Assembly (NCBI GenBank): GCA_002118135.1
Contig: BDIU01000103.1
Location: 248,001-312,000, forward strand
Origin: Trebouxia sp. TZW2008
Lineage: Eukaryota; Chlorophyta; Trebouxiophyceae; Trebouxiales; Trebouxiaceae
Length of the DNA stretch: 64,000 bases
Direction of reading: 5' to 3'
The notes beneath the pieces are model-generated. The model worked only from the letters and a program-made list of their open reading frames with translations. It was not told where the DNA came from and made no database searches. Made by a program: the position numbers and the translations under genes. This document shows, one piece after another, positions 1-11,500 of this stretch (its first letter is position 1; every line of letters begins with the position of its first letter).

Positions 1-2130
1 TAAGGATCTTGCTTGCACGTTTTGCAGCCAAACAGTCAGCGTGGGGCAAATACTCAGCAGTTGCTGACACAAGTCCACATTTTCTCGCCGCGCAAAAAAC
101 AGCCAAATCACCTGTCAAAGTGCAATTCTGCTGTTTACTCGAGCATCCCTGCCCTGCCATGACTTTGGCACCCTCTTTGGCATCAATCACAGGCACAGAC
201 TACTGCCAATTGGTGCTTGATGGCAGAGTCATCCTGTGCAGCATAGTCGCTTGTCTGCTGCATGTCTGTCTGTGCTGTCGGCTGCGCCGCAATGGACTTT
301 GTCATTGTACCATCCACTTTGTCATACCACTTTGTCATTGTACCAAGTTAGCATCCTTTTGGCACAAAGACTGATGATGCATTACCAAGGTCTGTGATCA
401 GCCAGGCAGACAGCACAGACTGGACATGCAGCAGCTGCAAAGCCAACAAAGTCTTTGCTCGTATGCCATTACTTGTTTCATGGTATGCCAACAAGTGTTT
501 GATTGCATGCTGACCCCTGTCCACATAGCAATGACTGCATGAGGGCACAACATGCCACAGATTGAGTCATGTGTGTTTTGCCAATTGCAGGTGTCCTGGC
601 AGATTTTTTGCTGAGATGGAAGTGGCTCTCACAGTCATCTTGATGCTCACACAATTCGATATGTATCTCAGAAGCAGCACAGACAACGGTAATCAGCGCA
701 TACAAAGCACTTCTGGATCATGGTCATGGACACATTTGCTCCCATTTGCATCATCAAAAACATTCAGCACCCAGTCTGGTGATGCTGCTGGCTTGCTTCC
801 TCTGCCAGAAACAAGACGGCAAGTTGGCATCAGATGGCCGCAAACTGTGTGTGAGGTGACGTATATGGCCCGGACGCATTGCGCATAGAATCATGCTCTA
901 ATTTTGGTGTAGAAAGATGCCAAGCAAAGGTATATTTGAGGCTGGCAGGGGTTATAGTCACTACTGTAATTGTCACAAACGCACATTTATCTGAGTCAGC
1001 AGATCTGTTACCAAGCAATGATTTGCCGAACTCAATGATTTTGATCACTAGAATGTCATTTTAAATGGAAAAAAGATTGATGGGAAAGAATGGAACAATC
1101 AGCTGATGCAGCCCATGTGATTGACTTTCCAAAAACAGTTGACAGGAATCGCGCAAAAGGGAGGTGATTGCGCAACAAGCCTTGTTCCATCACAGCTTTG
1201 CAATTGTTGCAGTACCACAGATGCTCACCATGCATGTCACTGGTATTGCGCTGATGAGACTGAGTGGGAGACCTTGTCAACAGCCGACATTTGAACCTTG
1301 CGGAAAGCCTCTTTTCTGATGTCTGCGGCGTAGTGTGTCAGCCATACCCTTACGCTTTTATTGTGCACCTACTGTTGATGAGCCAAAGCATGACTGCTGT
1401 GTTGCAGCCTAGCCTATGGTTGTGGCACGAGCTATTACGTGATGTTCAGGCTGACTTATGCTCTTTGTCACTTGACACCATCGTTAACTCTGTGCTCAAC
1501 CTTTGTGAAGGTCAAAGGCATCTTCTAGCCACTTTTGTCAGAAAGCCAGCCAGCTTTTCTGTCCTGTCTGGCGATTGCATGGTCCCATGGCAGATCCTCA
1601 AGCCAACCTCTCTCGACCTGAGTCTGCCTCAACGCAGCTTCATATCTGTTGTGAGACTTCTTTTGCTGACCCAATGCAGCCAGGACCTGCAGCACACACA
1701 TTCAAAAACCAGGTTCAGGCAGCCAAACATTTTGCCCCAACAGTTGCTGACTTGTTATAAGTCAGGCCTGCTTGCAACAGTTGGTGCCAAGGCAGACAAG
1801 GAAGGAAAGTAAGTAAAGCAAAAATTAAGTATTGTACATCACACCCCGCGCTTTTGTTCCCAACAGCAGCCCAGAGATTTGATGCGTATCAACGCAATGC
1901 ACAAACAAGACCAGCTTTCTGCCTGCAAAGCCGCAACTCACAGAAGTGAAGCAGTGTTTGGCACATTGGCATTGAGTAGTGCTACACGATGTGATAGCAG
2001 CAGGTGATGGATTAGCCCGGGTTGGGGTGGTGTCCTGTCTGACATGACAGGAACAGGTGACGACACAAGCACATTGAGAGGTGTCTCCACAAGTATAGTA
2101 GGAGAAGTTGACCGCGGTGTTACATTGAGG
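1..2130. other. No supported gene (downstream of helicase)
   Basis: No family is recognised in this stretch. The longest open frame (1264-1812, +, 182 codons) has no domain that I know and no clear splice context. A short local duplication of a 'TTTGTCATTGTACCA' type word lies at about 297-347. Any 3' exon or 3' UTR of the helicase on the minus strand that follows the donor near 2489 would lie here, but I could not place it. Confidence 0.4.
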
Positions 2131-2145
2131 GGCCTCCAGTACGAT

Positions 2146-2510
2146 CATACCTCCAAGTGGGGTTGTGTATCAAGGTTGCCTGCGTGCCTATGACCACATG
2201 AGCCCTGCATGTGTGAGCCAGGGCAATGATCTCATGTGCTTCCATGCATGAGGTTCCCTGGGAGCAGCTGAGTGGGTTCTTGTTAGTGTAACACTGGCTG
2301 TTACCTCCAAGTGGGGTTATGCATTAGGTTCCCTCCGAGCAATCAAGTGGGGTGGTGTATGACGTCAGATTCATTGATGTCTCCAGGTGGTGAAATGCAT
2401 CAAGGTATGCATCTACATATGCATGAAGGTATGCATCAAGGTTGCCTTTGAATTGTTGAGTTGAGTCAAGTGCAGCATTTGGCTGGCTGTTACCTCCAAG
2501 TGGGGTTGTG
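2146..2510 (-). repeat. Copies of the helicase 3'-exon edge 'HNPTWR' plus donor
   Basis: On the + strand the word 'TTACCTCCAAGTGGGGTT' occurs at about 2301 and 2487, with a near copy at about 2147 and weaker copies at about 2340 and 2380. In reverse complement it is the end of the motif VI exon followed by its splice donor. The copy at 2487 joins directly onto the motif VI reading frame; the others have no exon body. Confidence 0.7.
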
Positions 2511-5500
2511 CATCAAGTTTGCTGATGAGCCAATGACCACAAGGCCCCTGCGTGCGCGAGTCAGGGCGACATTCAAACGGCGCACATCTGCAAGGAATCC
2601 AATGCTGCCTTTCTCATTGCAGCGCACTGCACTGAATATGATGACCTCCCTCTCTTGCCCTGCACACCATGGTAGTCTCAAGTATCTTGTTGACCGCACA
2701 GCTGTAGGATTCCAGACTGCATTTAAGGGTCTGTCAAAGCCAATCATTGGAGTGCACTGCACGGAATACGATGACCTCCCTGCACATCAAGATTGGCAAG
2801 TCTTATACAGCGGCACCTCCGCTGAAAAGTGGATTTGAGGGTTGTTACAGCCAAATGTGTCAATGCCTTCAAAGGAACACATCTTTCACTTGCATGCCTG
2901 TCTTGTCTGATGCAGATGGCAGATCCTGCCCTGACAACTCAGCATTGGTTTGGCAATATTTTGGCAAGCATCTAGGCATGACAGACAGGAAGTAGCAGTG
3001 CATGTCCACTTGTCTTCTGTGTCTTTTGCATCTTGACCTCCATATATCTCATGCATTTTAACGGCATTCAGCAACACATGATGCATCACAATCTCTTGGT
3101 GACACAGAAGTGTTGAGCCTTGCCTTGAAAGCCGTCAACTGACCGGACATCCAGTAGTGAGGAGAGCTGTTGTCCCAAACTTGCCTTGATCTCCCGTACC
3201 TGCATGCCACCTCAGCCTTGCAATGCAGCAAGCCAGCTACAGTAAGTCTGACATAAGCAACCACAGCTGAGTGTTTCGAAGCACAAGGCTTGCAGTCAAC
3301 TGCATGCCTCGTCTTGCAATGCAGCAAAGACAGCTACAACGGGGTGCATCAACAATCATGACTGATAGTTGTTGTCCCAGGCTTGCCTTGATCTCCCGTA
3401 CCAGCAGGCCATTCCACCCTGGCAATTCACCAAAGCCACAGAACACTTTATTGGGCAGCGAGACGTAGGGCTTGCTAGCTCGTTGATGTGATGGAAAGCA
3501 TGAGCGCCAAAGCCACACAGATCAAGTGATTAGACGGAGCAAAGACAGGCGGGCTTGCATAGTCATAGCCACATACCTGGCCAGAGTAAGGAATGATGAC
3601 TCCAATATCCTTTGGCTTCATTGCGTCTCCACCAGACAAAAGCTGCTTGACCATCAAGACCACTATTGCTAAGCACAAGATGAATGGCTACATACAGCGC
3701 AAGTCAGGGCAGAGCGGGGCAGGGACAAGGGTTGGGGCAGGGCAGGAGCAGGGGCAGGGCACTGTCCTAGTCAGCTACCTGGCCAGAGTAAGGAGTGATG
3801 ATTCCAATGTCCTTTGGCTTTATTGCGTCTTCACCAGACAGAAGCTGCTTGACAACCAGCACTACTGTGGCTGCCTCCTGAGTATTGAGATAAGAGGTGC
3901 CTGTTGTACTGCCTGAAGTCAGCTGTGTTCTCTGTTCCTCAGATGCACAATCTATGAATGCAATTGGGTTGGCTGCATCTGGCCACGGGAAACCTGTGCA
4001 GCAGGGTTTGGTGCTCAGTAATGATCTAATTGGCAATGGCAGCGTGTCTGTGAGGTCTGTGTGACTGAATGGTGCAAGGTGTGCGTGAAGTGAGGTATGG
4101 TGCTGCTTGCTGTATGTACAGACGTGTCAATCACACTACATCTTGGGGACTTCTGAACATGTATGACGACAGTGGACAGCAGTGCTGGTCTTCTGCTTGG
4201 GCTCATGCTGAACAAATACCAGCTACATTCAACACAAAAGCATGCCAGCAGCTGTGATGAGAAGATCGATGAATGGGGACCACAGCGCGGACAGGGTGGG
4301 GTCAAGGGGAGGTTTTGGAGGGCATTATGCACCTTTAGGTGGTTGCCTGTCAGCTGGCCTTGGATGAGACAACAGCTGGTTGCCATAGAAGGTAGCGGAA
4401 GGCCAAGAGGCCAATGTAGGATGCATCCGGTACTGTGTGCGTAGCAGCTGCACCTTAAGGCCTGCTGTTTGCAGACGTTCCATCATACTCACACCCAGTC
4501 CTGCCTCTGCTGCCTGTATAGCATTTCATGTCATCAGAAGCCGTCCGCATTTACTGCAAAGCTGGCTTTTGCATACGCTGTGTGTAAGGGTACATCTGGT
4601 ACTGCGTGCGTAGCAGCTGCACCTTCAGGCCTGCTGTTTGCAGCTGCTCCATCATACTCACGCCTAGCCCTGCCTCTGGTGCCTGTACAGCAGTGCTGAA
4701 TGTGTAGTCATATTCACATCAACTGCAGTTTCAATCTTCACTCTGCTGGTTGGACGAATGCATACTTTGCTAGGAAATAGCTGCTGAGCTTGCAGGCTCT
4801 CCGCTGGCAACTTCTCCATGATACTCACATGCAGCCCTACCTGTCCTGCCTGTACAGGGTTCTTGACTGCTGAATGCTTTTGTCATCTACACTTTGAGTG
4901 ACTGCTGAGACAGTAGGGGAATGTGTTGTGAATGCTGTACATGCAGATCTGCTACTTGACGCCGCTCCAGCATACCTATGCTCAGCTCTGCCTCTGCTGT
5001 CTGTGCAGCATTTCATGTTATCAGAAGCCGCAGTCACTTTTACTGCAAAGCTGGCTTTTGCATATGCTGTGTGAAAGGGCGCATCTAGTACTGTGTGCAT
5101 AGCAGCTGCACCTCTAGGCCTGCTGTTTGCAGCCTCTCCATCATACTCACACCCAGTCCTGCCTCTGCTGCCTGTACAGCATCTCATGCTGTCACAATTG
5201 CCTATGCTACAGTTGGCACCTTGGCCTTTTCTGCATGCAAGAGTGCAAACTGACTGGGGTGACAGCCGCCAGAGCAGACCATTACGTTGGCAAGATATTG
5301 TTCACCGTGAGCATCAAAGGGCTTGTGCTGAAAGGGACTTGAAATACCACTTTCTCAATTAGGAAATCAGAAAAGTGCCTCAGAGCAGAGTGCAGTTGTG
5401 CCTTACCCTACTTGAGACCACAGTGGGTGGAAGTTGACAGGGATCTCCCACCAGGACAGCTGCCTTGCGGCTGCACAGCAGAAGAATGAGAAAGGCAGGC

Positions 5501-8500
5501 TCATCCAACTATTTGAACAAGACCATACGGCCATGACTCACCCTAGTTGAGACCACAGTGGGTGGAAGCTGGCAAGGATCTCCCACCAGGACAGCTGCCT
5601 CACAGCTGCACAGCAGCGGAATAAGGGAAGCAGGTTCTGTCGCTTGGCTGGCTTCATCTAAAGCATATAGGGCAAAACGGCGGCCAGCTAAGCGGGGATC
5701 TCCTGCCCCTACACATGTGGCTGCCACCACCCCTGCCCCTGCCAAGATCTCACCTGCACAGTGAAGTGACTCTGCTGTGCAGCAATATGACTTTACAAAC
5801 TCAGCTTGCCATTTGCCACTGCCCAGGCCTTGCCATGCAATGGCCACACAGGCCGTTGCCACTACCCTCTCCCCCCCCCCCCACCCTTCCCCACCCCCCG
5901 CCCGCCAGAATCTGTCCTGTGCTATGGGTACTGTGAACTCTGTATCACAATGAAGGTGAACACAGTGAAGGTGACAGCCAATGAATGATGGTACCTGTGG
6001 CTTGCTCTTCAACAGGCAAGCCTTTGACACTCAACATACAACTTTATACCTGCAGCTTGCTTTTCAACAAGGAAGCCTGTCACACCAAATAGACCATGTT
6101 GTACCTGCAGCTTGCTCGTCAAGGCTGGCAATGCGCTGCCTAAGGGCCATTCCCTGCTGCCCTTTTGCCTGATACGTATTCTGTTGGTACCTGCCTTTGA
6201 CGTTTCAACAGTCAAGCACCTGACACCAAACAGACCACTTACCTGCAGCTTGCTCTTCAACAGGCAAGCCCGTCATACCAAATGTACAAGCTTGTACCTG
6301 CAGCTTGCTCTAGAAGGCTGGCAATGCGCTGTCTGAGAGCCACATCATGCTGTCCCTCTGCTATGCCTGCTTTCTATTTGCATCTGCTACTTGCTTTTGA
6401 GTAGGCAGGCCTTTGAAATTAGTCAGTCACGCCTGTACCTGCAGCTTGCGCTTCAAGGCTGGCAATGCGCTGCCTGAGGGCCATCCCCTGCTGCCCCTTT
6501 GCCTTATATGCCTTCTGCTGCAGGACTGCGGCTGCTCTGCCAGCTGGGTGCTTAGTGATGAGGAACTCCAGGGTGACTCGCTGCACTTCTGGGGACACCT
6601 GCCACAGCAACAAAACATAGATGCATATGCCATGAACTTGCTGCCTGTTCTAATTGGTGTGTCAGCTGGGTATTTTGTGCTCAAAATCTACAGGACCCAC
6701 TGTGCTTCTGGAGACACCTGCAACAGCAGGTAGAGCTTGAGCAGGTGTTTGGCCAGTCCATGCATGATCACATTGCCAAGGGCGCAGATTGTCATGAATG
6801 TCATGATGAAAGTCATGGCAAAACCCATATGTACAATACGCAGTCCACGCTTCAGCAAGCCCTTCATCATTATCCACAGCCACATTCCTGGCAGCCCATA
6901 CCAGGCAGGACCAGATATTGGCAGGTGCCAAAAGAAACATGGTCCTAACATTGCCAAGCTTCTGCCCATCAAATGCACCTGTGCAGGCTGACCCATGCGC
7001 ACAACATGCACTTCATGCTTGAGAAGGCCTTTGACCAGTCCATCAACTGCCACATTGCTAGCAGCACACGCCAGCACCTGTGCTGAACCCCCACTGCCCA
7101 AAGTGCTCAAACGAACAGCTCTGATCATCCCATGATGTCTGCTTCTCCAGCTCACCTTTGCTGGCTGGCCCGTGGTACATCATGCACCCCGTGCTCAGTG
7201 AGCTTTTCACCAGCCCATCAAGTGGCAGTACATGCCAGCACTTGTGCTGAGCCCAGACCAAACAGTTTGCAGTACACATTCCAAACAGCTCTGATCATGC
7301 CCTTCAAGTTGATGAACTCAATTTTAATGTTCACCTTTGCAGGCTGACCCAGGCGCACAACATGCACTCCATGCTGCAGCAGGCCCTTGACCAGTCCATC
7401 TACTGCCACATTGCTGGCAGCACACGCCAGCACTTGGGCTGAGCCTTCTTTGAAAAGTTTCTGGGCGGCTAGGCGAAGGAAGTGAAGAAGTGTGGAGGTT
7501 TTGCCGGTGCCTGGGGGGCCCTGCCATAGGGTGAGGGTCTGCTGTAGGGCAGCTTGTATTGCCTTGGCTTGGCTTGCGTTGACCCCACCTGCAGTGTGCG
7601 AGTCAAAGAATTAAAGGCGCAAGGGTGATGTCACCAAGATGAAGAAGTATGACGGATTTGCCGGTCCCGGGGGGGCGGGCTTGCCATAGGGTGAGGGTCT
7701 GCTGTAGGGCGGCTTGAATTGCCTTGGCTTGGCTTGCGTTGACCCCGCCTGCAGTGTGTAAATCACAGAATGAGGTCACAAGGGTGAAGTCATCAGGAGA
7801 AGGGTGGAAGTCTTGCCGGTACCTGGGGGGCCCTGCCATAGTGTGAAGGTCTGCTGCAGGGCAGCCTTAATTGCCTTTGCCTGACTTGAGTTCACTCCAC
7901 CTGCAAAAGATAGACCTGGCTGGTCAAGAATGCACGCATTTTGGCTCTAGGGCACTGCCACAAGTTCAGGGTGGCCTTGCTATTGGGTCAAGGTGGTGCT
8001 GTTGCAGGGTCAGTTATATTGTCACAGATGCAGGAAACCCAGGGCATCTATGCGCAGTAGTGCAGCATTTATGATGCAGCATTGCAACAAAAGAATCTCA
8101 AAACCCTGCCTGGTCTGTCAGTATCCTCATGCAGGCAGTCTAAGGCGTGCTTGAGCTGTTCTTGCCCATTCTTGCTCCTAACCCAAGTTGGCGCCTGTTC
8201 AGCTGCAGCCCTGAGGGGCTGTGGAAGGCCTGCCCCCAGCAACAGCCGCTGTAGGCTCTTGCTGCCGTCTGATATTGCACCTGATGTTGGGTCTGTGAAA
8301 GCATTCACAGCTGCCATGCACCTGTGTGGCGACACACACGTCATGACCTCCTGTCTTTGGGCTTTTTGTATGTAGGCCTTGTCACGGCAGCAGCCATTGT
8401 AACCTGCTGGTGTCTGACATTGCACCTGATGTTGGTTCTGTGAAGGCATTCACAGCTGCCATGCACCTGTGTGGCAACACACACGTCATGACCTCCTGTT

Positions 8501-11500
8501 CTTGAGCTTTTGGTATGTAGGCCTTGTCACAGCATCAGCCATTGTAAGCTCTTGCTGCCATCTGATTTGCACCTGATGCCAGGCCTGGCCTCAGCAACAG
8601 CTGCTGTAGGCTCTTGCTGCCGTCTGAAATGGCGCCTGATGCTCGGTCTGTGAAGGCATTCACAACCGCCATGCACCTGCATAGCAGAAAAGGCTTGGAG
8701 CTTTCCTTGTGTGCATTACAACTGTAGGCCTGCCCCTAGCAGCAGCCGCTGCAAGCTCTTGATGCTGTCTGACATGGCTCCTGATGCCAGGTCTGTGAAG
8801 GCATTTACAGCCACATGCCTCTGTGCAGCAGAAAATATCAACGCCTCTCGCTGACGTTTATGTCACCTGCATGCTCAGCAGGTTTCATTTGAGCTTTCAT
8901 TGGCAACAGCTGCCCTCTGAATTCCCAAGGACTGCCTGCAATGTCATCCTACTTGAGATTGTCAACAGCTGCCTTCTCATCAATCGTTGGCTTGCTTGGG
9001 GTGAACAGAACAAGTCACAACACTGCCCAGAATCAGCCACACCACAGGCAGTTATAGCATGCATGGAGTCAATCAAGAAATGCCCTCTTTGGGCATCTGT
9101 GACAGAAACAAGCTCTTGTCTGCTACTGATAACACTTTGGCAAGTTGAACCAAGATTTGCTGGTGTTATGCTTTGTCACTATTGACTGCATGTGTAAGTC
9201 ATACAAGTTTACTGCATGGCTCCGCAACACTGCCAGCAATTTACCAAAAATAGCAAAAACGCAGCAATCCACAATGCTGCACACAACTGTGTTGCGCTTG
9301 CAAGGCTACAAACCCATGTCACTAAATACATGAGTTAATCGCCTCACTAGCCAGTGCGTTGCATCAGCACAAGAGCATGGATGCTGGCCTGCATCATTGT
9401 CATTGGAAACGACATCTACAAAACTTGCAGTCATTGACCAGTGTCGCCATACCACAGAGATGAAAACATGCATGGCAAAACAAGTTCCAAAAACTTCTCT
9501 TGATGACAATTGCGCTACACAAAGACTTGCTACTTTGAAGTGGTCCTGACCCAGATGCACCACCACAGCCAAAGTGCAGTGACTGGTTTCGGACTGCATT
9601 GTCCTTACGGCAAAAATGTCATTACATCAAGACCGTATATCAAGATATTCTTTTACTGTTGCCCCATGAGTGTACCTTTCATGCGCAGTAGTATTGGCAT
9701 ATAAGTCCAGGCGCCAGGGCTGTCCCTGGATATGCCCTGCCACATTCTGGGGCACTGCCACCCTGACCCACTTACTGGAGTAGTCCATCACCACTCCTTC
9801 CACCGCGTCGTCACCTGCACACACGTTGATCTTCCCATCGTAAAGATAATGCAATTGGAAATTAGTTGCTGCATTCTCCTTGCACTGCTACTGTAAGTAA
9901 GGAGCAATGTGTGTGAGGACACTCTGCTTTAGTAAATAGTGCAGTTGTTATACAGAGAAGTTGACATGAACATAGCTAATTCCTTGAAGCTTTCCCTCAT
10001 GCATGTGAGCCAGGATAGAGAGCAGCAAAAGCATGCTGGCAGACATCCAATTTGGACCATACCTAATCAGCGCTGAGCCTTTCCTTTGTGCACATCTTCA
10101 CATCTTGGCAAAGCAGCAAAAGCATGTATGCCAGGTGTATTGCTTGCCTGGAGCTGTTTTGCTGATAAGCACAATGTCTCCAGAGGAAAGGGTATGGTGG
10201 GGCAGGCCTTGAGGCTTGGGACCCCAGAAGCGTATGATGCTGTCCTTGATTAGCACACCATCAGGGGCAGCTGTCAGCTCAAATAGTGCTAGCCCCTCCT
10301 CCTGCGCCACCATGCAGTTCAAACTTTCCATTTGTGTTTTCAAAAACAGATGATAAAAGAAAACACTGTGACAATAAGGACTACTGCAACAAGCGTCAAG
10401 TTTTTCCAGGGAAAATATCAAAACTTCATTAAAAAGAAAACATCAAAGCTTGCTAATAGGGCTTCAAGGCAGCAGCAGGGATTGGCAAGATTCAAAGTTG
10501 GTGTGGCAACTTGATGCATGGCAGGCCTTGTGACATTTGAGTGTTTGAGCGTGCGTATGCTTACACGGGCAGGCTAGCACGCTGTCTGGCTACTACATGG
10601 AAGATGCTTAAACAATGCTATCACCAGCAAAATGCTGCTTGTGACTCCTGAACCAGTATAGTCTGACACTGATCTGTCAGCTATATACATACAGGACAAT
10701 CTGTATGCGTTTCTGATACAAGCTGTTGGGTTTTGCATCAGAAGTGCCAACAGAACATCACACAAACAATGAGAAAGCAATGAACAGCAACCTATTGCCC
10801 AATGCAACCCATCATCACACATAAGTCACCATTCTTGAAGCACCAACCCACCCGCAAGTCATCATAGCAGCTGTGAAAATGTTATAGGACCTCAAGTGGA
10901 GGTAGATGGATGCACCTTTGCTCACTGCTAGGTTCAAGACCTATCGATTGTGCATCGATTCTCTCTCATTCAGAGACCAGCTTATTCACATGTGATCACA
11001 GCAGAATCAACAATAAACGCCAGTTAAGTCACAAGCATGAGTGGCTTTCTGCTTTCTCATCAGCATATCTTCAAAGAAGTAAAAGGTAGGACGTCCCAAA
11101 TGAATCAGCAGGCGCACCTTGAGTCGCTGCTGGGGCCATGATGTGAGGCGCTCTTGCGCTGCTTGCCACTCCTCAGCATGCTCAGCCTCCAAAGCAGCAC
11201 TGAAGGATGTCCTATACGCCTGCACGCATTCCAGCATGACATGCTGGTGCTTGACATTGTGATGCTACTATTTGTAGCAAAGCTACGAAGGACAACGTTG
11301 CCACTGGATGGGCAAAGCCTACAAAGCAGCACTGAAGGATGTCTTGTGAGCCTGCGTACACTCCATTATGTCAAGCTGATGCTTGCCATAGTGATGCTCT
11401 AAATGACAGTGCTGCTTTGAAGCCGACCATTGCCACTCCTCAGCATGCTCAGCCTCCAAAGCAGCAGTGAAGGATGTCCTGCATGCCTGCATGCATTCCA

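Noticed and set aside
1264..1812. 182-codon plus-strand ORF as a gene
   Set aside because: No recognisable domain, no clear start or splice context, and its composition resembles surrounding non-coding DNA.
5821..5990. Proline-rich plus-strand ORFs around the C-run
   Set aside because: They come from a low-complexity C tract (12 C at 5871-5882) within a helicase intron.
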